This document shows, piece by piece, positions 51,835 through 58,812 of a stretch of DNA of 64,000 bases. A program made the position numbers and the translations under genes. The stretch lies in assembly GCF_003574395.1 (NCBI RefSeq), contig NZ_QMJY01000078.1, positions 51,075 through 115,074 on the forward strand, in the 5' to 3' direction. Position 1 is the stretch's first letter; each line of letters opens with the position of its first letter. Source of the stretch: Tabrizicola thermarum. GTDB taxonomy: Bacteria; Pseudomonadota; Alphaproteobacteria; Rhodobacterales; Rhodobacteraceae. The notes under the pieces are model-generated. The model searched no databases. It was not told the DNA's origin and saw only the letters and a list, made by a program, of their open reading frames with translations.

Positions 51835-52731
51835 TCAACGCTCCCAGAAATAGACAGTGGCGGGTTCCGGTTCCCAGACGCGGGCGTCCTCGATCCCCGG
51901 CAGGTTGACCAGCGCCCGGTATTCGCTGCCGAAGGCGACATACTGGTCGGTTTCGGCCATCACCGCGGGCTTGCAGGCGATGGGGTCGCGCACGACGCCG
52001 AAGCCGTTCCGGGTGCCGACGACGAAGGTGTAGAATCCGTCCAGATCCTCCAGTCCCGCTTCCAGCGCCGAGCCCAGATCCTCGCCTTCCTTCAGCTTCT
52101 GGCTGACATAGGCGGCGGCGACCTCGGTGTCGTTCTGGGTCTCGAAGGTCATGCCCTTGCGGATCAGCTCGCGCCGGACGCCGTTGTGGTTCGACAGGCT
52201 GCCGTTGTGGACAAGGCACTGGTCCGCGCCGGTGGAAAACGGATGCGCGCCCATGGTGGTCACGGCCGATTCGGTGGCCATGCGGGTATGGCCGATGCCA
52301 TGGGTGCCCCTCATCTTCGACAGATCGAACCGGGCGGCCACGTCCTTGGGCAGGCCGACTTCCTTGAAGATCTCGATGGAATCGCCCGCGCTCATCACCT
52401 TCACGCCCGGGCGCAGATGCGCAAGGGCCGAGCGGGCGGCCTCCATCTGGTCCAGCGGCACTTCCAGCACTGCATGGGTGGACTTGACCTTCATGGTCAC
52501 GGGCTGGCCGAGGGCCTCATGCAGATCGCCGTCCAGGTCCTTGAAATCCTTCGCCGGGTCCGCCGACTGGATCGTCAGCTTGCCCAACCCGTCCTTCGCC
52601 CCGCTGTAGATCGCGATGCCCGCGCTGTCGGGGCCGCGGTCGGTCATGGTGATCAGCATGTCCGTCAGCATGGCACCGAGCTGCGGTTCCAGCTTCGGGT
52701 CCTTCAGGAACAGGCCAACGATGCCGCACAT
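51835..52731 (-). CDS. mgsA: N-methylglutamate synthase subunit A (class II glutamine amidotransferase)
   Basis: A 298-residue Ntn-type amidotransferase. Cys2 (after Met1) is the nucleophile in MCGIVGLF; further blocks RGTHGIGHTRMATES, AHPFSTGADQCLVHNGSLSN and NDTEVAAAYVSQKL form the glutamine site. It releases methylamine (or ammonia) from gamma-glutamylmethylamide and passes it to the other subunits. First gene of the minus-strand mgsABC-gmaS operon, with GAAGGAGAC before the ATG. Confidence 0.88.
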   Translation of the reverse strand: MCGIVGLFLKDPKLEPQLGAMLTDMLITMTDRGPDSAGIAIYSGAKDGLGKLTIQSADPAKDFKDLDGDLHEALGQPVTMKVKSTHAVLEVPLDQMEAARSALAHLRPGVKVMSAGDSIEIFKEVGLPKDVAARFDLSKMRGTHGIGHTRMATESAVTTMGAHPFSTGADQCLVHNGSLSNHNGVRRELIRKGMTFETQNDTEVAAAYVSQKLKEGEDLGSALEAGLEDLDGFYTFVVGTRNGFGVVRDPIACKPAVMAETDQYVAFGSEYRALVNLPGIEDARVWEPEPATVYFWER

Positions 52732-52759
52732 GGTGAGTCTCCTTCACATGGTTGAAATG

Positions 52760-52788
52760 ACGCTAGCACCGCTTTTTCCGCCTATCAA
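52760..52788 (-). promoter_or_regulatory. mgsA promoter
   Basis: On the minus strand -35 TTGATA (52783-52788) and -10 TAGCGT (52760-52765, within TGCTAGCGT) are 17 bases apart. The predicted start near 52753 lies 22 bases before the mgsA ATG. A strong inverted repeat is centred about 59 bases upstream of the start. Confidence 0.6.
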
Positions 52789-52799
52789 CTGGTAAGAAA

Positions 52800-52824
52800 C
52801 AATTTTCACCTGTCGGGAAAATTG
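52800..52824. promoter_or_regulatory. CAATTTTC-n9-GAAAATTG inverted repeat
   Basis: Perfect 8-base arms CAATTTTC (52800-52807) and GAAAATTG (52817-52824) around nine bases. Its position near -59 relative to the mgsA promoter is that of a class I activator site. It may also serve the divergent transporter operon. Confidence 0.6.
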
Positions 52825-52885
52825 CTGCGCAAGGATTGGGCATGTGCGGTTTTTCTTGACAGATTGTCGCAGGTGCCTTTCCCTT

Positions 52886-52903
52886 CGGAAAACAAATTTT
52901 CCG
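52886..52903. promoter_or_regulatory. CGGAAAA-n4-TTTTCCG inverted repeat before the transporter operon
   Basis: Perfect 7-base arms CGGAAAA (52886-52892) and TTTTCCG (52897-52903) with a 4-base centre, 59 bases before the start of the plus-strand operon. It uses the same GAAAA/TTTTC theme as the site at 52800. Confidence 0.5.
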
Positions 52904-52961
52904 TGCGGGGAAACGTCGGGGCCGCGTTGCACGGAGAAGCCAAGCGCCCAAGGGAGGGAGT

Positions 52962-53261
52962 ATGGGAGACCTTAATCAGCGGATCGAGGCGATGCACAAA
53001 CGCGACGTGCTGGTGGCATGGGCGTTCGTGGTCGGCCTCTGGTTTGCCGTGATCTTCGTTGCCATAGCGACCTGGGACCTTGCGCCGACGGGAGGGGCGC
53101 GGACCCTGCTGTTGATCGGCGGCGCCATCGTCCTGATCTTCAACACCGCCGCGATCCTGGCGATGCTGCGGCACTACCGCGAGGACCGCGATTTCATGTA
53201 CGGCCTCGACATCAGGTTCCAGGACGAAGCCCGAGGAATGAAGACTGGGGGGAAACGCTGA
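52962..53261 (+). CDS. small two-segment membrane protein of an amine-transport operon
   Basis: A 99-residue protein with an amphipathic N-terminus (GDLNQRIEAMHKRDVLVA), two membrane segments (about 17-38 FVVGLWFAVIFVAIATW and 47-70 LLLIGGAIVLIFNTAAILAML) and a charged C-terminus. AGGGAGGG precedes the ATG. No family is recognised. It is first in a four-gene unit with two more tiny membrane proteins and an APC permease, divergent from mgsABC-gmaS. Its stop overlaps the next ATG by one base. It may be an accessory subunit of the permease. Confidence 0.75.
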   Translation: MGDLNQRIEAMHKRDVLVAWAFVVGLWFAVIFVAIATWDLAPTGGARTLLLIGGAIVLIFNTAAILAMLRHYREDRDFMYGLDIRFQDEARGMKTGGKR

Positions 53262-53638
53262 TGGCGCGTTACCAACCCCCAAAACAGGGCAAGACCAGCC
53301 AGCTGATCGATGTCGTGGTGCTGGTCGTGATGACCATCGGCGCGCTGTTCGTACCCCTGTGGCTGAACATGGCCGGCGCCGCGAAGTCGGTGACGAACCC
53401 CGCCACCGAGGCGACCTGGGAGGCCCTGGGCCAGAACGCCGCGCAGGCCGCGAAATACGAGGCGCTGGGCTATACGCCCGAGACCGCGCATGACCTGATC
53501 CTCGCGCGGTTCGACTACGGCTTCTCGGGGATGGCGCTGCTGACGATGGTTGCAGTCATCCTGCTTTACTACTTCCTGATCCTGCGGTTTTCCGAAGTGG
53601 AATACCGCGAGGTCATTTCAGAAAAATTCGGGGAGTAA
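53261..53638 (+). CDS. small two-segment membrane protein of an amine-transport operon
   Basis: A 125-residue protein with membrane segments near 17-37 (VVVLVVMTIGALFVPLWLNMA) and 90-111 (MALLTMVAVILLYYFLILRF) and a hydrophilic, alanine-rich middle part (KSVTNPATEATWEALGQNAA) on one side of the membrane. No family is recognised. Its overlap with the preceding gene (TGATG) and the 6-base gap to the next show tight coupling. Confidence 0.75.
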   Translation: MARYQPPKQGKTSQLIDVVVLVVMTIGALFVPLWLNMAGAAKSVTNPATEATWEALGQNAAQAAKYEALGYTPETAHDLILARFDYGFSGMALLTMVAVILLYYFLILRFSEVEYREVISEKFGE

Positions 53639-53644
53639 GCCGCC

Positions 53645-53830
53645 ATGGACCTGTGGATCTGGCTTGAATACGGCGCCTGGGGGCTTTCGGCCCTGTTGGG
53701 GCTGCACATGGTCTTCGACTGGCTGAGGACCGACTCGACCTATTCGGAAGAGGTCCTCACCTCCTCGCGCGAGGGCGAGATCGAGGCCCTGGCCGAACAG
53801 CACAAGGCCGGAGGCGCACATCATGGCTGA
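53645..53830 (+). CDS. 61-residue single-span membrane protein of an amine-transport operon
   Basis: A 61-residue protein with one membrane segment (about 5-25, WLEYGAWGLSALLGLHMVFDW) and a charged C-terminus. Its stop overlaps the permease gene by 8 bases. Very small membrane peptides of this kind often regulate or complete a transporter (as KdpF or similar peptides do), which is only an analogy. Easily missed by automatic annotation. Confidence 0.7.
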   Translation: MDLWIWLEYGAWGLSALLGLHMVFDWLRTDSTYSEEVLTSSREGEIEALAEQHKAGGAHHG

Positions 53831-55259
53831 CGTGGACATCACCTCGCAGACCATGGACGGCATGGGGCCGCACGGCACCAAGGTCGGCCTGCTGCGCGTT
53901 CTCGGCCCGGCGCATGTCTGGGCGCTGGGGGTCGGCATCGTGCTGGTCGGCGAATACATGGGCTGGAACTTCGCCGTGGGAAAGGGCGGCGCCTATGCGG
54001 CGCTGATCGCCTGCTGGTTCGCGGGGATCCTCTATTCCTGCGTCGCCATGATCGATTCCGAAGTGACCTCCACGGTCGCTTCCGCAGGCGGGCAATATAC
54101 CCAGGCCAAGCACATCATCGGGCCGCTGATGGCGTTCAACGTCGGCCTCTACCTCGTCTTCGCCTACACGATGCTGGAGGCGGCGAACGCCATCACCGCG
54201 GGTTACCTCTTCTCGGTCGTGGCCTCGATGACCGGGCACGCGGCGGAACTTGACCAGCGGCCCTTCATCATCCTGGTCATCATGTTCCTGGCATGGCTGA
54301 ACTATCGCGGCGTGCTGGCGACGCTGACCTTCAACCTCGTCATCACCGCCGTGGCCTTCTGCGCCATCATCGTCCTGTTCCTGTCCACCAGCGGCGTCCT
54401 CGGCGGCGGGATCATGGAACACGCCGCGCTGTTCGAGGGCCACGAACTGCCCTACGGCTGGATCGGCGTTCTGGCGGCCATGCACTTCGGCCTCTGGTAC
54501 TACCTGGGCATCGAGGGGACCACGCAGGCGGCCGAGGAAGTCCGCTCTCCCGCCCGCGCGCTGCCGTTCGGAACCTTGGCGGGGATCATGACGCTGCTGA
54601 TCGCGGCCACGCTGACCTGGTATGTCTGTTCCGGCATCCTGCCCTGGGAATATCTGGGCGACGGGGTGGACGGGGCGGTGGCGCCGCTGTTCGACGCGGC
54701 GCGGCTGTCGGGTTCCACGGCTCTGGTCTGGCTTCTGGGCTTCGGCACCCTCTTCGCCACCCTCGCCAGCGCCAACGGCTGCATCAACGACGCCAGCCGC
54801 GCCTGGTTCGCCATGGGCCGCGACAAGTATCTGCCCGGCTGGTTCGGCGCGGTGCATCCGCGCTATCGCACGCCTTACCGGGCCATCGTCTTTCTGGTCC
54901 CCATCGCGCTGATCTTCGCCCTTGGCGCGCCGCTGGATCAGGTCATCACCTTCTCGATCCTCTCGGGGCTCCTCGGCTATACCTTCATGCCGCTGAACAT
55001 CATCATGTTCCGCCGCAAGTGGCCGCTGGAGACGATCAAGCGTGGCTATGAGCACCCGTTCCACCCGATCCCCGCGATCACGCTTCTTACCCTGTGCGGC
55101 GTGACCTTCTTCGCGGTGTTCCTGGGTTACGGGACGCAGCTGGTGGCGATGATCGGCTTCTACATCGTGGTGTCGCTGTGGTTCCACTTCTGGCGCTACC
55201 GCTTCGTGAACCGGGGGGCGCAGTTCACCATGCCCTGGCCGAAACCGCGCGGCTATTGA
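53823..55259 (+). CDS. APC-superfamily permease, probable methylamine or amino acid transporter
   Basis: A 478-residue polytopic protein with about 12 segments. The APC helix-1 region VWALGVGIVLVGEYMGWNFA and helix-6 region FGLWYYLGIEGTTQAAEEV are present; NASRAWFAMGRDKYLPGWFG (as ASRAWFAMGRDKYLPGWFG) is close to ethanolamine/amino acid permeases. It is the last gene of the four-gene operon. Its gene context makes methylamine, glutamate-derived amide or a related amine its likely substrate. A strong rho-independent terminator follows. Confidence 0.83.
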   Translation: MADVDITSQTMDGMGPHGTKVGLLRVLGPAHVWALGVGIVLVGEYMGWNFAVGKGGAYAALIACWFAGILYSCVAMIDSEVTSTVASAGGQYTQAKHIIGPLMAFNVGLYLVFAYTMLEAANAITAGYLFSVVASMTGHAAELDQRPFIILVIMFLAWLNYRGVLATLTFNLVITAVAFCAIIVLFLSTSGVLGGGIMEHAALFEGHELPYGWIGVLAAMHFGLWYYLGIEGTTQAAEEVRSPARALPFGTLAGIMTLLIAATLTWYVCSGILPWEYLGDGVDGAVAPLFDAARLSGSTALVWLLGFGTLFATLASANGCINDASRAWFAMGRDKYLPGWFGAVHPRYRTPYRAIVFLVPIALIFALGAPLDQVITFSILSGLLGYTFMPLNIIMFRRKWPLETIKRGYEHPFHPIPAITLLTLCGVTFFAVFLGYGTQLVAMIGFYIVVSLWFHFWRYRFVNRGAQFTMPWPKPRGY

Positions 55260-55267
55260 AAGACAGC

Positions 55268-55295
55268 GGCCCGTCCCGGAAGGGGCGGGCCTTTT
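55268..55295 (+). terminator. rho-independent terminator of the transporter operon
   Basis: GGCCCGTCCC (55268-55277) pairs with GGGGCGGGCC (55282-55291) around GGAA, followed by TTTT (55292-55295). It begins 8 bases after the permease stop. Confidence 0.85.
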
Positions 55296-55298
55296 GCC

Positions 55299-55973
55299 AT
55301 GTCCCCTCTCCTCCCCCCTGGTCTTGCCCTCGCCGCCCTCGGCCTCTGGCTGGCGTTCCGCCTTGTCCGCGAAAGCCGCGCCCGAGCGCTGAGCCGCGCC
55401 GCCTATTTCGACGCCGTGAAACCCCTGTTCGACGGCGGCGAGACGCGCCTGGAACCCACGAGCTTTCCCCGCATGACCGGCCGCCGCGCGGGTCTTGCCT
55501 TCGACCTTAAGGCCGTCCCCGACACGCTGACGTTCCGCAAGCTGCCTGCGCTTTGGGTCATGGTGACGCTTGTCGAACCCCTGCCGCTGGAGGCCACGCT
55601 GGACCTCATGGCGCGCCCCTCGGGAAACGAGCCCTTCACCAGGTTCGCCACCCTGCCCCAATCACTACCTACCCCGCCGGGGTTGCCGGGAGAGATCGCC
55701 ATCCGCAGCGATGACGCGAGGCGCATCCCAACGCCGGACCTGATCGCGCGCCATGCCGACCTGTTCCGCGACCCCCGCGTCAAGGAACTGGTCCTGTCCC
55801 CCAGGGGCCTGCGCATCGTGATCCTGGCCGAAGAGGCCGACCGCGGCCGCTATCTGATCTTCCGCGAGGCCGAGATGGGGCGCATCCCGCTTGCCCCCGC
55901 GCGGCTGACGCCGCTGCTCGACAGGCTGGCCGCGATCCGCAAGGATGTGCTGGCCCTGAAGGACACCAGATGA
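55299..55973 (+). CDS. membrane-anchored protein of unknown function
   Basis: A 224-residue protein with one N-terminal membrane segment (LPPGLALAALGLWLAFRLV) followed by a soluble domain (FDGGETRLEPTSFPRMTGRR, LTFRKLPALWVMVTLVEPLP, LVLSPRGLRIVILAEEADRG, YLIFREAEMG). I do not recognise a family; the end contains a coiled stretch (LDRLAAIRKDVLALKD). Its stop overlaps the next ATG by 4 bases (ATGA), so the two form a pair. Confidence 0.65.
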   Translation: MSPLLPPGLALAALGLWLAFRLVRESRARALSRAAYFDAVKPLFDGGETRLEPTSFPRMTGRRAGLAFDLKAVPDTLTFRKLPALWVMVTLVEPLPLEATLDLMARPSGNEPFTRFATLPQSLPTPPGLPGEIAIRSDDARRIPTPDLIARHADLFRDPRVKELVLSPRGLRIVILAEEADRGRYLIFREAEMGRIPLAPARLTPLLDRLAAIRKDVLALKDTR

Positions 55974-56245
55974 AACAGCCGCCGAACCCCTACCTCGTCC
56001 TGGTCGTGGCAATCATCCTGCCGGGCGTCGGTCAGGTCCTGAACCGCCAGCCGGTGCGCGGGCTGATCTTCGTCTGCTTTGCGATCCTGCTGGGGGCCTT
56101 CACCCTGAAGACCGCCGCCCCGGAGGTTTCCTTCGTGGGGAAGATTGCCGGGGGTCTGTTCGTCTGGGCGATGGCGGTGCTGGATGCCTACAAGACCGCG
56201 CGCATCCGCCACGCGGTGTGGAGCCATTCACACCAGAAGCCGTAA
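55970..56245 (+). CDS. small membrane protein, unknown function
   Basis: A 91-residue protein with two or three membrane segments and the block PGVGQVLNRQPVRGLIFV, a pattern seen in many small TM2-like or DUF membrane proteins of unclear role. It ends in a basic, His-rich tail. It is coupled to the preceding membrane-anchored gene, and its stop lies 5 bases before the second copy of the 44-bp double palindrome. Confidence 0.65.
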   Translation: MKQPPNPYLVLVVAIILPGVGQVLNRQPVRGLIFVCFAILLGAFTLKTAAPEVSFVGKIAGGLFVWAMAVLDAYKTARIRHAVWSHSHQKP

Positions 56246-56250
56246 GAGGC

Positions 56251-56294
56251 CAAATTCCTTCGAAGGAATTTGCAAAAGTCTTCGAAGACTTTTG
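56251..56294. repeat. 44-bp double palindrome, copy 2
   Basis: Identical over all 44 bases to 14261-14304. It lies between the convergent stops at 56245 and 56300, with 5 bases on either side, so it may end transcription in both directions. Confidence 0.9.
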
Positions 56295-56299
56295 GCCTT

Positions 56300-56653
56300 C
56301 TATTCCCGCCACAGCGCCCCGAGCATGCCGTGCAAAGCGGCCAGAGCCTCGGCCCCGTCCTCGCAGCCTGGCCCGACCCTGACAGCCACCGTCGCCGCAA
56401 AGCCAAAAGCGGCGCGCTTTTCCGGGCGGATCGTCACCTCGAACCCCTTCGGCCCTGCGACCACGCTTTCGATGGCATCCTCGGCCCCGAAGGTCTCGTC
56501 GCTCGCCTCGAACCAGACCGGTCCGCCGCCCACCGGCTGACGGAACAGCACATAGCCATCCGCCTCATCCTCGCCCGCAGCGAAGCCTACGAACAGCATC
56601 CCCTCGTCCTCGACGACCGAGCCATAGGCCGCCTTCACCGTGATGTCGGCCAT
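56300..56653 (-). CDS. small protein of unknown function
   Basis: A 117-residue acidic soluble protein (DEADGYVLFRQPVGGGPVWFEASDE-like middle: YVLFRQPVGGGPVWFEASDE; then IRPEKRAAFGFAATVAVRV). The beta-rich pattern slightly resembles immunity-type or Imm10-like proteins, but this is too weak to name. It is 4 bases behind hemF (stop at 56658) on the same strand, so probably in one transcript with it. Confidence 0.6.
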   Translation of the reverse strand: MADITVKAAYGSVVEDEGMLFVGFAAGEDEADGYVLFRQPVGGGPVWFEASDETFGAEDAIESVVAGPKGFEVTIRPEKRAAFGFAATVAVRVGPGCEDGAEALAALHGMLGALWRE

Positions 56654-56657
56654 TGCC

Positions 56658-57518
56658 TCAATACCACTTGGCGACGGGCGGCAGGCTCATCAGCACCGCG
56701 TTTGCGTCGTGCCCGGTTTCCAGCCCGAACTTCGTGCCCCGGTCATAGACCAGGTTGTATTCGGCATAGAGCCCCCGATGCTGCAACTGCACCTCGCGGT
56801 CGGCCTCGGTCCAGGGCGTCTGAACCCGGCGTTCGGTCACGGGCAGGAAGGCGGGCAGGAAGGCCTCGCCCACGGACCGGGTGAAGGCGAAGTCGCGGTG
56901 CCAGTCGCCGGTGTTCAGGTCGTCATAGAAGATGCCGCCCACGCCCCGCGCCCGGCCGCGATGCGGGATGAAGAAGTATTCGTCCGCCCAGGCCTTGAAC
57001 TTCGGGTAGTAGTCGGGCGAATGGGCATCGCAGGCCTTCTTCATCTCGGCATGGAAATGCGCGGTGTCCTCGGCATATTCGATGCAGGGGTTCAGGTCCG
57101 ATCCCCCCCCGAACCACCAGGCGCCAGGGGTCCAGAACATCCGGGTGTTCATGTGGACGGCGGGCGCATGCGGGTTGACCATGTGGGCAACGAGCGAAAT
57201 GCCCGACGCCCAGAACCGCGGGTCCTTGTCCATCCCCGGCACGCCTCGCGCGGCCATGGCGCGCTGCGCCTTTTCGCCAAGGACCCCATGCACTTCGGAC
57301 CAGTTGACGCCGACCTTCTCGAACACCTCGCCACCGCGCATCACGCTCATGATACCACCGCCGCCATCGGCGCGGCTGGTCGGCGTAACCTCGAAGCGGC
57401 CGGGCGTTCCCTTGGCATATTTGGTCTCCAGCCCCTCGAAGGCCGCCACGATCCGGTCGCGCAGGGTTCGGAACCAGGCGGCGGCGACGGCGTTGCGGCT
57501 GTCAGTGGGATCGGTCAT
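56658..57518 (-). CDS. hemF: Oxygen-dependent coproporphyrinogen III oxidase
   Basis: A 286-residue HemF: RADGGGGIMSVMRGGEVFEKVGVN-type N-terminal block (seen as SRADGGGGIMSVMRGGEVFE), the strongly conserved PHAPAVHMNTRMFW, WWFGGGSDLNPC and the C-terminal YNLVYDRGTKFGLETG. It makes protoporphyrinogen IX with O2 in heme and bacteriochlorophyll synthesis. It is followed closely by a small unknown gene and lies divergent from a lipoprotein gene. Confidence 0.95.
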   Translation of the reverse strand: MTDPTDSRNAVAAAWFRTLRDRIVAAFEGLETKYAKGTPGRFEVTPTSRADGGGGIMSVMRGGEVFEKVGVNWSEVHGVLGEKAQRAMAARGVPGMDKDPRFWASGISLVAHMVNPHAPAVHMNTRMFWTPGAWWFGGGSDLNPCIEYAEDTAHFHAEMKKACDAHSPDYYPKFKAWADEYFFIPHRGRARGVGGIFYDDLNTGDWHRDFAFTRSVGEAFLPAFLPVTERRVQTPWTEADREVQLQHRGLYAEYNLVYDRGTKFGLETGHDANAVLMSLPPVAKWY

Positions 57519-57593
57519 GATCGTGTCCTCGGAATTTGACAGCGCATGCCTAACACCCCGGCGCGGTGCTTTCCACTGTTTGAGGAGGAAGCC

Positions 57594-57986
57594 ATGAAAC
57601 GTCCCGCCCTGCTGATGCTTTGCGCACTTGCCGCCTGCGGCACACCGCAGGAACAGTGCATCAGCCGCAATACCCGCGACCTTCGCACGGTGGATCGCCT
57701 GATCGCCGAAACCCAGGGCAATCTGGACCGGGGCTATGCCTTTGAAACGATCACCGTCTACGAGGATTACTGGACCAGGTGCCCGCTGCCCCCGGTGGCC
57801 GAGGGCGAACCCCCGCCGCCACCCCGCCTGTGCCTGGACGAGCGTCCGGTCACCGAGAAACGCGCCAAGGCGATCGACCTGAACGAAGAGGCGCGCAAGC
57901 TGGACAGCCTCAAGGCCAAGCGCCGCGATCTGGCCCGCAAGGCCGAGGCGGTCATCGCCCAGTGCAAGGCCCAGTACCCGGAATGA
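57594..57986 (+). CDS. small lipoprotein
   Basis: A 130-residue protein with a lipoprotein signal: RPALLMLCALAAC, lipobox ALAA-Cys15. The mature part has six more Cys, blocks TRDLRTVDRLIAETQGNLDR and TRCPLPPVAEGEPPPPPRLC, and a helical C-terminal region (coiled coil about 95-125). AGGAGG precedes the ATG. No family is recognised; it is likely attached to the outer membrane. It converges with the SDR gene, the two stops adjoining at 57986/57987. Confidence 0.7.
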   Translation: MKRPALLMLCALAACGTPQEQCISRNTRDLRTVDRLIAETQGNLDRGYAFETITVYEDYWTRCPLPPVAEGEPPPPPRLCLDERPVTEKRAKAIDLNEEARKLDSLKAKRRDLARKAEAVIAQCKAQYPE

Positions 57987-58799
57987 TCAGTGCGATGGCG
58001 CGCCGACCACGTCCAGAAGCCCCCGCCCCCCGTCGACGGTCAGGATCTGCCCGGTCACAAAACCCGCGGCATCCGAGGCCAGGAACTGCACCGCCTCGGC
58101 CAGCTCTGCCGGGGCGGCAATGCGGCCCAGCGGGGTCGCCTCGGCGATCTCGTCACGGTAGCCGGGGTTGTCCTTCAGCGCCGCCTGAAGGCTGGCGCTC
58201 ATCACCGATCCGAAGGCGACGGCATTGACCCGGATCCCCTTCGGCGCCAAGGCCACGGCAAGCGACCGCGTCATCTGGTCCGTTGCCGCCGCTGCCATCG
58301 AATAGGCCAGAAGCTCTGGCCGCGTGGCCTGCGCCGCGATCGACGACAGGTTGATGATCGACCCCAGCATCGTGCCCGGCTCCAGCTCGGCGCGCTGCGC
58401 GTGCTGGATCATCCGCTTTGCCGTCATCTGCGAGATGCGCAGGGCCGACAGGACATTGTGGCGCCACAGCTCCTCGACCCCGTCGGCCTCGGGCGACAGG
58501 ACATCCGAGATGAAGGTCCGCCGGTTCGCGTTCACCAGGATATCGACCCGATCGAAGGCATCGACCGTGGCCGACAAGAGGTTCGCAATGGTCAGCTTTT
58601 CGGTCAGGTCGCCGGAAAACATGCGGATCGGCCCCTCGGCGCGGGCTTCCTCGCCGATCTCGGCCTCCAGCTTGGCCTCATCGACGTCGGCGAACATCAC
58701 GTTCGCGCCCTTGTCCACCAGGTGTCGCGCAATGGCCAGGCCGATGCCCGCGGCCGAGCCGGTGACGATGGCGGTCTTGCCGGAAACGGAGAAGGACAT
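57987..58799 (-). CDS. SDR-family protein lacking the catalytic Lys
   Basis: A 270-residue classical-SDR fold with intact NAD(P) site TGSAAGIGLAIA (14-25) and Ser in INLSSIAAQ (152/153). The active-site YxxxK reads Tyr166-Ser-Met-Ala-Ala170, so Lys is Ala, and the NNAG block reads VNANRRTF (NAN). Proton relay as in normal SDRs is unlikely, so it may be a non-catalytic binder or use another mechanism. ATG 58799 gives the family start (MSFSVSGKTAIVTG). It follows the RsmC-like gene by 13 bases. Confidence 0.82.
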   Translation of the reverse strand: MSFSVSGKTAIVTGSAAGIGLAIARHLVDKGANVMFADVDEAKLEAEIGEEARAEGPIRMFSGDLTEKLTIANLLSATVDAFDRVDILVNANRRTFISDVLSPEADGVEELWRHNVLSALRISQMTAKRMIQHAQRAELEPGTMLGSIINLSSIAAQATRPELLAYSMAAAATDQMTRSLAVALAPKGIRVNAVAFGSVMSASLQAALKDNPGYRDEIAEATPLGRIAAPAELAEAVQFLASDAAGFVTGQILTVDGGRGLLDVVGAPSH

Positions 58800-58812
58800 G
58801 TCTGACCTCGTA

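Noticed and set aside
52856..52884. TTGACA at 52856 as the promoter of the four-gene transporter operon
   Set aside because: No acceptable -10 lies 16-18 bases downstream, so I do not call a promoter there.
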